Assembly (NCBI RefSeq): GCF_033958435.1
Contig: NC_134138.1
Span: forward strand, 187,523,298-187,587,297
Reading direction: 5' to 3'
Source of the DNA: Carettochelys insculpta
Taxonomy: Eukaryota > Chordata > Testudines > Carettochelyidae
DNA length: 64,000 bases
The notes beneath the pieces were generated by a model that was not told the DNA's origin, made no database searches, and worked only from the letters and a program-made list of their open reading frames with translations. Numbering within the stretch: the first letter of the stretch is position 1; each line of letters starts with the position of its first letter. A program made the position numbers and the translations under genes. This document shows, piece after piece, positions 33,783 to 44,305 of the stretch.

Positions 33783-36343
33783 GAATAAGAACATAAGAAC
33801 ATAAGAACATAAGAATGGCCATACTGGGTCAGACCAAAGGTCCATCCAGCCCAGCATCCCATCTGCCGACGGTGGCCAATGCCAGGTGCCCCAGAGAAGG
33901 AGAACAGAAGACAATGATCAAGTGATTTATCTCCTGCCATCCATCTCTTGCCCTTGTTCTGAAGGCTAGGGGCACCATACTTTATCCCTGGCTAATAGCC
34001 ATTTATGGACCTAACCTGCAAAAATTTATCAAGCTCTTTTTTAAACCCTAATAGAGTCCTGGCCCTCACAGCCTCCTCAGGCAAGGAGTTCCACAGGTTG
34101 ACTGTGCGCTGTGTGAAGAAAAATTTCCTTTTATTAGTTTTGAACCTACTACCCATCAATTTCATTTGGTGTCCCCTAGTTCTTGTATTATGGGAAAAGG
34201 TAAATAATTCTTCTATATTCACTTTCTCCACACCATTCATGATTTTATATACCTCTATCATATCGCCCCTCAATCGCCTCTTTTCCAAACTGAAAAGTCC
34301 CAGTCTCTCTAGCCTCTCCCCATATGGGAGCCGTTCCAAGCCCCTAATCATCTTAGTTGCCCTTTTCTGAACCTTTTCTAATGCCAATATATCTTTTTTT
34401 GAGGTGAGGAGACCACATCTGCACGCAGTACTCAAGATGTGGGCGTACCATAGTTTTATATAGGGGAAGTATGATATCTTTTGTCTTATTATCGATCCCT
34501 TTTTTAATAATTCCTAACTTCCTATTTGCCTTACTAACTGCCACTGCACACTGCGTGGATGTCTTCAGAGAACTATCCACTATAACTCCAAGATCCCTTT
34601 CCTGATCTGTCGTAGCTAAATTTGACCCCATCATGTAGTACGTGTAATTTGGGTTATTTTTTCCAACATGCATTACCTTACACTTACCCACATTAAATTT
34701 CATTTGCCATTTTGCTGCCCAATCACTCAGTTTGCTGAGATCTTTTTGTAGTTCTTCACAATCCCTTTTGGTTTTGACTGTCCTGAACAACTTGGTGTCA
34801 TCTGCAAACTTGGCCACCTCACTGCTTACCTCATTTTCTAGATCATTGATGAACAAGTTGAACAGGATCGGTCCCAGGACTGACCCCTGGGGAACACCAC
34901 TAGTTACCCTCCTCTATTGTGAAAATTTACCATTTATTCCCACCCTTTGTTTTCTGTCTTTTAACCAATTCCCAATCCATGGAAGGATCTTTCCTCCTAT
35001 CCCATGACCACCTAATTTACATAAAAGCCTTTGGTGTGGGACCATGTCAAAGGCTTTCTGGAAATCTAGGTATATTATGTCCACTGGGTGCCCCTTGTCC
35101 GCATGTTTATTAACCCCTTCAAAGAATTCTAATAGATTAGTTAGACACGACTTCCCTCTGCAGAAACCATGCTGACTTTTGCCCAACAATTCGTGCTCTT
35201 CTACGTGCCTTGCAATTTTCTTCTTTACTAGTGTTTCTACTAATTTGCCTGGTACTGATGTTAAACTTATCGGTCTATAATTGCCAGGGTCTCCTCTAGA
35301 GCCTTTTTTAAATATTGGCGTTATATTGGCCGTCTTCCAGTCATTTGGTACCAAAGTGGATTTAAAGGATAGGTTACAAACCACTGTTAATAACTCCGCG
35401 ATTTCACATTTGAGTTCTTTCAGAACCCTTGGGTGAATGCCGTCTGGTCCTGGAGACTTGTTACTATTCAGCTTATCAATTAACTCCAAAACCTCCTCTA
35501 ATGTCACTTCAATCTGAGTGAGTTCCTCAGATTTGTCACCTAAAAAGGCTGGCTCAAATTTAGGAACCTCTGTAACATCCTCAGCCGTGAAGACTAAAGC
35601 AAAGAAATCATTTAATCGCTCCGCAATGGCACTGTCTTCCTTGATCGCTCCTTTTATATCTTTATCGTCCAAGGGCCCCACTGCTTTTTTAGCGGGCTTC
35701 CTGCTTCTAATGTATTTAAAAAACATTTTACTATCGTTTTTTGAATTTTTGGCTAGCTGTTCCTCAAAATCTTTTTTGGCTTTTCTTACTACATTATGAC
35801 AGTTAATTTGGGAGTGTTTATGTTCCTTCCTATTTTCCTCACTAGGATTTGACTTCCACTTTTTAAAAGCTGCCCTTTTCTCTCTCACTGCCTTTTTAAC
35901 ATGGCTGTTTAGCCATGGTGGTTCTTTGTTAGGTCTCTTACTGTGTTTTTTTATTTGGGGTATACATTTAAGTTGGGCCTCTAGTATGGTGTCTTTAAAC
36001 AGTTTCCATGCAGCTTCCAGGGATTTTAGTTTAGTTACTCTACCTTTTAGTTTCTGTTTAACTAGCTTCCTCATTTTAGTGTAATTCCCCTTTTTGAAAT
36101 TAAATGCCAGAGTGTTTGACCGCTGCGGTGTTCTTCCCAACACAGGAGTATTAAAAGTTATTATATTGTGGTCACTATTTCCAAGCGGTCCAGTAACAGT
36201 TACCTCTTGGACCAGATCCTGCGTTCCAGTCAAGACTAGATCGAGAATTGACTCTCCCCTTGTGGGTTCCTGTACTAGCTGCTCCAAGAAGCAGTCATTT
36301 AAGGCATCAAGAAATTTAATCTCTGAATCCCGTCCTGAGGTGA
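33783..36343 (-). mobile_element. CR1 LINE nested in Harbinger
   Basis: Minus-oriented, 5'-truncated within the endonuclease. The 3' end is the AAGAACAT-type tail (three to four tandem octamers at 33786-33813 on plus). The right boundary is near 36343, where Harbinger-type GAACGTC repeats start. Of the CR1 copies here it is the longest and retains most of ORF2. Confidence 0.92.
33992..36343 (-). pseudogene. CR1 ORF2 (endonuclease C-terminus plus reverse transcriptase)
   Basis: In order from 36343: the C-terminal endonuclease block (ESILDLVLTGTQDLVQEV and LGNSDHNIITF, with the SDH motif); the RT fingers (SPGPDGIHPRVLKEL, NYRPISLTSVPGKLVE, SQHGFCRGKSCLTN); the catalytic Asp block [27 protein letters not shown]; and KFADDTKL with the second and third catalytic Asp. 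The CR1 C-terminal domain follows ([54 protein letters not shown]). Only two lesions were seen: an in-frame TAG at 34914-34916 and a 1-base shift in an A-run near 34393-34400. The N-terminal endonuclease and ORF1 are missing. Confidence 0.92.
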
Positions 36344-36384
36344 ACGTCGAACGTTGAACGTCGAACGTCGAACGTTGAACGTCG
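36341..36384. repeat. Tandem heptamer GAACGTY at Harbinger subterminus
   Basis: Six tandem 7-bp units, GAACGTC or GAACGTT, followed by GAAGTAG. Related CGTCGACGTTGAACGTC text lies near the opposite end at 40838-40855, so the motif is a subterminal feature of the Harbinger element. By analogy it could be a transposase or Myb binding site. Confidence 0.7.
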
Positions 36385-36639
36385 AAGTAGGGCACGTGTA
36401 GCCGATCCGCGTCCTGCAACATCGAAAGAGCGGGGTCCGCCATGGCGGCCATCAGCTGAGGGGTTGAGAGATGCTCTCTCCAGCCCCTGAGCTCTATGGT
36501 CACCGCGTGCAGCAGCCCCTTAAAGCTCCCCACCCCCTGCGTTCCTGTGCAGGAAGCTGAGAGCGCATGCAGGCGGCAGCACTGCCATGCGGCCAACCTG
36601 CATGTCTCTCTGCAGCCCCAACCCACCACCCCCGCAGAG

Positions 36640-38056
36640 ATGGCCGCTCGCCAGCCCCCCAAGCGCCCCCAGGGCACCCCCCCCAAGGGGAGCCAGGGCT
36701 CCCAGCCAGCCAGGGAAGAGGCAGTGGGGCCCCTCCTGGACGGAGGCCGAGATCCGGGACCTGCTGGGGCTCTGGGGTGAGGAGGAGGTGCTCCAGGTAA
36801 TGGGGAGCAAGAGGCGGAACGCGGATGAGTTCGCTTGGCGGGCCGAGGGCCTGGCTGCCCGGGGTCACCCTGCCTGCACTCCTGACCACTTCAGGAGTAA
36901 GATTAAGGAGCTGCGGCAGGGTTACGCCCAGTCCCGGGATGTGGCCAGCCGATGTGGGGCAGCCCCCGCCACTTGCCCCTTTTACAGGGAGCTCAGGGCC
37001 ATCCTGGGCCCCCAGTACACCACCTCCCCCCCCGGCCACCCTTGACACCTCGCCCGACGAGTCCCAGCAGGCCCCGGAGATGGAGTCCACCCCAGAGGCA
37101 AGCCCTGCACCCCAGGGGCCCCACCAGGAGCCCACCCCTGCGATGCTGGAGGAGGAGGAGGGGGACTCCTCCTCCAGTGATGGGGGGCTCCGGATCGCCA
37201 TCCTGTCCCGGAGCTCCAGCAGGGCGTCCACCCAGAGGGTGTCCCCTGACCATGGGAGCGGACCGTCAGGTATGTACCCCCCTGGTGCACACCCCCGGGG
37301 TTGAGGGGTGGGGACAAGAGACATGACCAGGGCCCTCCACATGCCCAGATGACCATGGCCCCAAGGACAGCAGTGGCATGTCCCTCAGAAAAGTGCATCA
37401 TCCCCTGCCCCCCAGCAGGACAGCACCATGCCCCATCCCTGGGGATGGGGGGAGCAGAACCTAGGGTCCCCCGGGAGGGGTAGGACACCCATCAGCAGCA
37501 GCAGCATCGCCCGGGGACGGGGATGGGGAACCAGCAGCAGAGGGGTGGGGGGACAAGGGCCACAGCTCGGGGCCCACACTAACAGCTGTCTCCACTCTTC
37601 TTCCCCCCGCATGTTCCGCAGCTGCACCATCGGAGGGCCTGGAGAGCGTCGGCGAGGTGTCCGTGGTCCCGGAGAGCCCACCAGGGCCATCCCAGCAGGC
37701 CAGCCCCTCGGCAGAGCACCGACCAGCCCCAGGACGGGGCTGACGGCATGGCCACCAGAGGATGGCCACGGACCCCCAGCTGCTCGCGACCCTCCAGTGT
37801 CAGCTAGAGGTGTCGGAGCGGCGCCTGCGGGTGGAGGAGTGGCGGTTGGAGCTCCAAGAGCGAGAGCTGGCCTGGCGCCAGGAGGCATGGGGGGCCTTCA
37901 TGCGCACATTTGAGCGCATAGCGGAGTACCTGGCCGCCCATGCCGCGCCGTCCGCCGCTCCACCTGCCGTCCGCCGACCTGGGGCCTGTAGACACCCCGC
38001 CGGCCATATCTGCCGGTTCGCCCGGCCCCCACCCAGCCTCAGCCAGGGCTCTGGCT
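36640..38056 (+). pseudogene. Harbinger Myb/SANT-like DNA-binding protein gene, two exons
   Basis: The start at 36640 (MAARQPPKRPQGTPPKG) leads into the Myb/SANT block WTEAEIRDLLGLWGEEEVLQ, KRRNADEFAWRAEGLAARGH, FRSKIKELRQGYAQSRDVAS and PATCPFYRELRAILG. An acidic/Ser linker follows (LEEEEGDSSSSDGGLRIAIL). A GT-AG intron is inferred at 37270-37621 (CGTCAG|GTATGT ... TTCCGCAG|CTGCAC), phase 1. Exon 2 ends in a charged helix likely to be a coiled coil (QLEVSERRLRVEEWRLELQE). Lesions: one-base shifts in C-runs near 36737 and 37027, and an in-frame TGA near 37740. In active Harbingers this protein brings the transposase to DNA and into the nucleus. It is convergent with the transposase. Confidence 0.85.
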
Positions 38057-38163
38057 GAGGCGAGGGTTGTGGCCTCCAACCCCGGGTGCCAGACAGTAGG
38101 CGTGTGAGGCCAAGGACGTGGCCCCCCTCCCCCTTTGTACATATCCCCCATTATTTGTATATA

Positions 38164-38966
38164 AAAGCAAAAAACAGTCAAGTAGCACTTTAGAGACTAG
38201 CAAAATAGTTTATTAGGTGAGCTTTCGTGGGACAGACCCACTTCTTCAGACCATAGCCAGACCAGAACAGACTCAATATTTAGACACAGAGAACCAAAAA
38301 CAGTAAGCAAGGAGGACAAATCAGAGAAAGATAATCGAGGTGAGCAAATCAGAGAGTGGAGGGGTGGGGGGGAAGGTCAAGAATTAGACTGAGTCAAGTA
38401 CGCAGACGAGCCCCTATAGTGACTCAGAAAGTTCACATCCCGATTTAAACCATGTGTTAATGTGCCGAATTTGAATATAAGCGTCAGCTCGTCCACTTCT
38501 CTTTCTAAAATGGAGCGATAATTTCTCTTCAGTAACACACATACCTTGAGGTCATTTACTGAAGAGAAATTATCGCTCCGTTTTAGAAAGAGAAGTGGAC
38601 GAGCTGACGTTTATATTCAAATTCGGCACATTAACACATGGTTTAAATCGTGATGGGAACTTTCTGAGTCACTCTAGGGGCTCGTCTGCGTACTTGGCTC
38701 AATCTAATTCTTGACCTTCCCCCCCACCCCTCCACTCTCTGATTTGCTCACCTTGATTATCTTTTTCTGATTTGTCCTCCTTGCTTACTGTTTTTGGTTC
38801 TCTGTGCCTTAAATATTGAGTCTGTTCTGGTCTGGCTATGGTCTGAAGAAGTGGGTCTGTCCCACGAAAGCTCACCTAATAAACTATTTTGCTAGTCTTT
38901 AGAGTGCTACTTGACTGTTTTTTTGTTTTGATAGTGTATAGACTTGCACGGCTTCCTCTCTGTTAC
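38164..38966. mobile_element. Penelope-like head-to-head inverted pair (palindrome)
   Basis: Two 5'-truncated copies of the same Penelope-like 3' region are joined at their 5' ends. Left arm 38169-38534 (minus-oriented) and right arm 38557-38923 (plus-oriented) are near-identical inverted repeats of ~366 bp. They are separated by a 22-bp spacer (38535-38556) that is a continuation of the left copy. The right copy also keeps the full terminus (ATAGTGTATAGACTTGCACG). The whole unit is flanked by a perfect 12-bp duplication TATTTGTATATA (38152-38163 and 38967-38978), so it integrated as one event into the Harbinger element. No coding sequence beyond the endonuclease 3' end. Confidence 0.9.
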
Positions 38967-39043
38967 TATTTGTATATATTTTGTGTTGGACCCCTGTTCG
39001 GTTGTGGTACCCGCCCCCCCATGTAAATAGTTCCCCCCTTTTT

Positions 39044-39046
<3 letters not shown>

Positions 39047-39109
<63 letters not shown>
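39047..39109. repeat. (TA)n microsatellite
   Basis: About 31 uninterrupted TA units inside the Harbinger element, between the Penelope insertion and the transposase 3' end. It opens spurious tyrosine-isoleucine frames on both strands. Confidence 0.97.
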
Positions 39110-39112
<3 letters not shown>

Positions 39113-39270
39113 ATTAATAAGACATTTCACTGTTTTGGGTTTCAAAAAACAGGTCCATTTATTTGCAAGAAAAGTCGGGGGGGTGTGCTCTTGGGTGCTC
39201 TGTGGTGTGGGCGTGGGGGCAGGGAGTGTTGTGGAGGATGCGGGGGGTGCAGTGGGTGGCCTGCCAGCAT

Positions 39271-40612
39271 TCACCCCGCGGCCTGGTCGAAATGGGCCCG
39301 CAGGGCCTCCCGGACCCGGAGCCCCTCGGCGTCCACCTGGCAACTGGGGGCAGTGGGTGGCTGCACGTTGGCCCTGCCGGCCTCCACAGCCCAGCCCTGG
39401 AAGAAGGCCTCTCCCTTGCTCTCCACCAGGTTGTGGAGTGCGCTGAACATGCCCACAACCTGGGGGATGTTGGTGGGGCCTGCATCCAGGTGGGTGAGGA
39501 GACACCTTCAGTGCCCTTTGAGGCAGCCAAAAGTGTGCTCGACCACCTGGTGCACATGGTTCAAGCGCATGTTGAACCACTCCTGGCTGGCTGTGAGATG
39601 GCCCATGTAAGGGTGCATGAGCTAGGGCCAGAGGGGGTACGCTGTGTCTGCGACGATGCAGAGAGGCAAGGTGGTGTCCCCCACAGGGATCTCCCGCTGG
39701 GGGATGTAGGTCCCCGCCTCCAGCCGGCAGCACAGGCCCGAATTCCTGAACACCCGGGCGTCGTGGGTGCTGCCAGGCCAGCCAACATAAATGTCCAGGA
39801 AGCAGCCCCGGCTGTCCACCAAGGCCTGGAGGACTACCGAGTGGTAGCCCTTCCTGTTGAGGAAGCGTCCTCCGCTGTGCTACAGGGCACGGATGGGGAT
39901 ATGGGTCCCATCCAGAGCCCCAAAGCAATTTGGGAAGCCCAGGCTGACAAACCCCGCGATGGCAGCATCTGGGTCCCCAAGCCGCACAAGCCTGTGGAGG
40001 AGCAGGGCGTTGATTGCGCGGACAACCTGCAGGGGAAGGACATGAGAGAGCACCGGTGAGGGGTGTGCAGGGTGTGTCTGGCCCTCCACCCCAGGGCTCC
40101 CCCCCTCCCTGGGTCCTCTGACCTCCATGAGGACAGCCCCGACGGTGGCCTTGCCCAAGCCAAACTGCTGTCCTACGGATCAGTAGCTGTGTGGAGTGGC
40201 CAGCTTCCAGACAGCGATGCCGACCCGTTTCTCTACAGTGAGGGCACGTCGCATGGAGGTGTCCTGGTGCTGTAAGGCAGGGGTGAGCCACTGGCAGAGC
40301 TCCAGGAATGTCTGCCGGCTCATGCGGAAATTCTGGAGCCAGCGCTCGTTGTCCCACTCGCCGAGCACCAGCCGCTCCCACCAGTCGGTGCTCGTGGGGT
40401 AGCTCCACACCTGGTGGCATGTGCGGCGGGGGGAGGGGGTCGGAGGGCAGCAAGGTCTGGGGCTGCTTCCTCATCCCCTGGGGGTAGCTCCTCTTCCGCG
40501 AATAGAAGGTGGTCAGCTGCCTCCTGCATAGCATTGAGCAGGGCAACCACTGCTCCTGGAGGGGCGGCTGTGTGGACCTCTGGCTGTGCTGCTGCTGCTG
40601 CTGGGGGTCCAT
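39271..40612 (-). pseudogene. Harbinger transposase (DDE) with intron, four premature stops
   Basis: Start proposed at 40612 (MDPQQQQQHSQRSTQPPLQE); the N-terminal ~65 codons need two frame changes. From 40410 the frame is continuous: MWSYPTSTDWWERLVLGEWD, LTVEKRVGIAVWKLATPHSY, SVGQQFGLGKATVGAVLME. A 96-bp GT-AG intron (40027-40122, phase 0) follows, then VVRAINALLLHRLV, GFPNCFGALDGTHIPI (first catalytic Asp), VGWPGSTHDARVF, LCIVADTAYPL (second Asp) and HQVVEHTFGCLKG (Glu), ending at 39271. In-frame stops are at 40180-40182, 39880-39882, 39622-39624 and 39508-39510; no frameshift is needed after 40410. All three catalytic residues are retained. Such enzymes cut and paste the element at 3-bp targets. 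Confidence 0.9.
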
Positions 40613-40968
40613 GCTGCTTCCACGGGGTGTGCGTGCCTGTGGCTCTGCAGACCGCATGCTGTGCAGGCTGAGTGTGTCTGGGAGGGGCCCTTTAAGGCAG
40701 CGGCTAGCTGTTGCCCTGGAAGTGCTAGTCCGCCCTGTGACCCTGTCTGCAGCTGTTCCTGGCACCCTTATTTCGATGTGTGCCACTGTGGTGTGTAGAC
40801 GCTCCCCTGCAGCGCCTACTTCGATGTAGTGCTGCCCAACGTCGACGTTGAACGTCAACGGCACCAGCCCTGGAGGATGTGTAGATGCTATTCATCGAAA
40901 TAGCTTATTTCAATTTCGCTACATCGAAATAAGCTATTTCAATGTAGCATCCCCGTGTAGACGTAGTT

Positions 40969-41621
40969 CATGTGTGGTAGTCTGGCCAAACCGAAGGTAA
41001 TCTGTAAATAGTTTCTTTCACACCGATATAATTCACTTGGTCCCAGGGTTAAAGTAAAATAATCTGATCTTTAAATTGCTCTACTGAGGTTTGGGAAATT
41101 AGGTGCAATTTCCAGCTCTGTTATAAGCTTCCTTGGTGGCCTTGGGCAAATCTCTTAATCTCTCAATTCTCCATTTGTAAAATGCAGGTAGCACTGACTT
41201 CTCACTTTGATTTCTCATCTATTTACATTGCAAGCACTGTATTTTACGGTGCATCTGTGCAATGGAGCCTTGAACTTCAAAGAGGCCTCTAGATGCTGCT
41301 GCAGCCAAAGTAATAATTCAAAATCTGTCAACCCTGCTGCAGCAAAGCATGAGTTTGTGGGCCCTATTTCTCAGTGACCTGTAAAAGTGGTTAGCTTTCA
41401 AACCAACCGACGGCTATCAGAATGCTTGTTGTGAATATTTAGTTGAGTATTCCATACTGGTAATCTGATACTTGAGCTGTGACTAGGCAAGAAATAACAT
41501 GATATTGTTTCTATACTCCTGATTCAGTGACGAAGTTCTTCTAACTAACTTCCAATTCTTCCTGAAAACAAGTTTTCTTTACAAAAGAAGGGGTGTTTTT
41601 GTCTCTAGATGAACTTTTAAT
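40969..41621. other. Intron 2 with an ancient SINE remnant
   Basis: 41090-41195 reads TTTCCAGCTCTGTTATAAGC, CCTTGGGCAAATCTCTTAAT and CCATTTGTAAAATGCAGGTA, a MIR/CORE-like SINE on plus. The rest shows nothing. Confidence 0.55.
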
Positions 41622-41713
41622 GAATCATAGAATCATAGAAGAGTAGGACTGGAAGGGACCTTGAGAGGCCATCGAGCCCAGCCCCCTGCCCTCATGGCAG
41701 GACCAAGCACTTT

Positions 41714-43980
41714 CTAGACCATCCCTGAAAGCCATCTATCTAACCTCTTCTTAAATATCTCCAGCGATGGAGATTCTACCACCTCCCTTGGCAATTCGTT
41801 CCAGTGTTTGATCACCCTGACAGTTAGGAACTTTTTCCTAATGTCCAACCTGAACCTCCCCTGCTGCAATTTAAGTCCATTGCCTCTTGTTCTATCCTCA
41901 GAGGCAAGGAAGAACAAGTTCCCTCCCTCTGCCTTATGACACCCTTTTAGATACCTGAAAACTGCTATCATGTCCTCCCTCAATCTTCTCTTTTCCAAAC
42001 TAAACAAGCCCAATTCTTTCAGCCTTTCTTCATAGGTCATGTTCTCTAGACCTTTGATCATTCTCGTTGCTCTCCTCTGGACTCTCTCCAATTTCTCCAC
42101 ATCCTTCCTGAACTGCGGTGCCCAGAACTGGACACAATACTCCAGCTGAGGTCTAACCAGCGTAGAGTAGAGCGGGAGAATGACTTCTTGTGTTTTGTTC
42201 ACAACATACCTGTTAATGCATCCTACAATCATGTTTGCTTTTTTTGCAACAGCATCACGCTGTTGACTCATATTTAACTTGTGGTCCACTATAACCCCTA
42301 GATCCCTTTCTGCTGTACTCATTCCTAGGCAGTCCTTTCCCATTCTGTATGTGTGACACTGATTGTTCCTTCCTAAGTGGAGCACTTTGCGTTTGTCCTT
42401 ATTAAACTTCATCCTGTTTACCACAGCCCATTTCTCCAGTTTATCCAGATCCTTTGAATTATGACCCTATCCTCCAAAGAAGTTGCAACCCCTCCCAGCT
42501 TGGTATCATCTGCAAACTTAATAAGTGTACTTTCTATGTCAATATCTAAATCGTTAATGAAGATATTGAACAGAACCGGTCCTAAAACAGACCCCTGTGG
42601 AACCCTACTAGTTATACTTTTCCAGCAGGATTGAAAGCCATTAATAACTACTCTCTGGGTACGGTTATTCAGCCAGTCGTTCACCCACCTTATAGTAGCC
42701 CCATCTAAGTTGTATTTGAGTAGTTTATTGATAAGTATATTATGTGAGACTGTGTCAAATGCTTTACTGAAGTCTAGGTATATCACATCCACCACTTCTC
42801 TCTTACCCACAAGGCTCGTTATTCTATCAAAGAAAGCTATTAGATTGGTTTGACATGATCTGTTTTTAACAAAACCATGCTGGCTGTTCCCTATCACCTT
42901 ACCACCTTCCAATTGCTTGCAGATGATTTCTTTAACGACCTGCTCCATTATCTTTCCTGGCACAAAAGTTAAGCTGACTGGCCTGTAGTTTCCTGGGTTA
43001 TTCTTGTTCCCCATTTTATAAATGGGTACTATATTTGCCCTTTTCCAGTCTTCTGGAATCTCTCTCGTCTCCCATGATTTTCCAAAAATGATTGCTAAAG
43101 GCTCAGATACCTCTTCTATCAGCTCCTTGAGGATTCTAGGATGCATTTCATCAGGCCCTGGTGATTTGCAGACATCTAATTTTTCTAAGTAAATTTTGAT
43201 TTGTTCTTTTTTTATTTCATCTTCTAAACCTACCCCTTTTTCACTAGCATGCTCGATGGCCGTGTCTACACGTGCCCCAAACTTCGAAATGGCCATGCAA
43301 ATGGCCATTTGGAAGTTTACTAATGAAGCGCTGAAATGCATATTCAGCGCTTCATTAGCATGCGGGCTGCCGCGGCGCTTCAAAATTGACGCGCCTTGCC
43401 ACCGCGCAGCAAGTCCAGACGGGGCTCCTTTTCGAAAGGACGCCGCCTACTTCGAAGTCCCCTTATTCCCATGAGCTCATGGGAATAAGGGGACTTCGAA
43501 GTAGACGGCATCCTTTCGAAAAGGAGCCCTGTCTGGATGCGCTGCGCGGCGGCGAGGTGCATCAATTTCGAAGCACCGTGGCAGCCCACATGCTAATGAA
43601 GCGCTGAATATGCATTTCAGCGCTTCATTAGTAAACTTCCAAATGGCCATTTGCATGGCCATGTCGAAGTTTGGGGCACGTGTAGACGTAGCTTATGTCA
43701 GGCATTCCTTCAGATTTCTCAGTGAAAACCGAAACAAAGAAATCATTAAACATCTCTGCCATTTCCAAATTCCCTGTTACTGTTCCTCCCTCGTCACTGA
43801 CCAATGGCCCTACCCTCTCCTTGGTCTTCCTCTTCTTACCAATATATTTGGTAAAAGCCGCCTTGTTTCCCTTTATGCTTGTAGCTAGCTTGAGCTCATT
43901 TTGTGCCTTAGCCTTTCTAATCTTGCTCCTTGCAAGCTCGTGTTGTTTGCCTATACTCATCCTTTGTAATTTGTCCTAGT
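41714..43980 (-). pseudogene. CR1 ORF2 (RT and C-terminal domain), disrupted
   Basis: From 43960: [40 protein letters not shown] and [14 protein letters not shown]. Then comes the MITE, then [97 protein letters not shown] (catalytic Asp), [18 protein letters not shown] and [11 protein letters not shown] (catalytic Asp pair). A frameshift near 42425-42460 leads into MKFNKDKRKVLHLGRNN, LERVQRRATRMIKGLENMTY and VIKHWNELPREVVESPSLEI, ending at 41714. Endonuclease and ORF1 are absent. Confidence 0.92.
43258..43693. mobile_element. Foldback MITE (Harbinger-type ends) inside CR1 ORF2
   Basis: 436 bp, nearly a complete palindrome. The ends are GGCCGTGTCTACACGTGCCC and its complement ending CACGTGTAGACGTAGCT. 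The arms share AATGGCCATTTG, GAAGCGCTGAA, GCATTTCAGCGCTTCATTAG and CTTCGAAGTCCCCTTATTCC. The centre is CCCATGAGCTCATGGG at about 43468-43483. The CR1 frame resumes on each side, giving the boundaries. No coding capacity. Confidence 0.9.
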
Positions 43981-44243
43981 TTCCATTTCTTATATGAAGA
44001 TCAAATTATTTTCTAAAAATATCAGTGTGAACAAAAATTCACTTACGTAAGTGTTGGCACAAAAGAATTTAAAAGTAGCTACAAACTTATTTTAATTTGA
44101 AACTATATCTGGAGGTCAGCTAAATGTTAGCTAAATATTTTCCCTCCCAACTGCCATTCCAGTGATCATTTAATACCTGTTCAGTATAATGAGGTCTAAA
44201 ATAGCGAACTTGTAATGGGGAATGATTATCTCTATGTATTGTT

Positions 44244-44305
44244 CAGGAGGTCAGACGACATAATCTGCTGGTCCCCTCTGGCCTTAAAAGCTGGTGTGAT
44301 CTATA
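44244..44305 (+). mobile_element. Short CR1/SINE-type 3' tail
   Basis: AGGAGGTCAGACGACATAAT followed by GGTCCCCTCTGGCCTTAAAA is the typical pre-terminal text of CR1 and CR1-tailed SINEs. Confidence 0.5.

Larger units (their letters stand above)
33633..40968. mobile_element. PIF-Harbinger DNA transposon, near-complete, with nested elements
   Basis: The left terminus is AGCCGCGTCTACACGTGCCG and the right terminus, read on minus, is AACTACGTCTACACGGGGAT. Subterminal CGAAATAGC/CTACTTCGATGTAG palindromic text is present at both ends. It carries a Myb/SANT-like gene on plus (36640-38056) and a DDE transposase on minus (40612-39271), convergent. Without the CR1 (33783-36343) and the Penelope palindrome (38164-38966) the element would be about 4 kb. 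The flanks (TAT left, CAT right) leave the target duplication uncertain. Confidence 0.9.
41622..43995 (-). mobile_element. CR1 LINE interrupted by a foldback MITE
   Basis: Minus-oriented. On plus the 3' end reads AATCATAGAATCATAGAAGA at 41624. ORF2 runs upstream to about 43995 ([16 protein letters not shown]), where it is 5'-truncated just N-terminal of the RT. A 436-bp MITE at 43258-43693 sits in the coding region. Confidence 0.92.

Noticed and set aside
36341..36384. CRISPR-like array
   Set aside because: Units are 7 bp without spacers, inside a eukaryotic transposon.
38966..40864. 632-codon open frame on minus
   Set aside because: Antisense/alternate-frame shadow of the Harbinger transposase region, running through the (TA)n tract; the true transposase frame is different and carries the DDE boxes.
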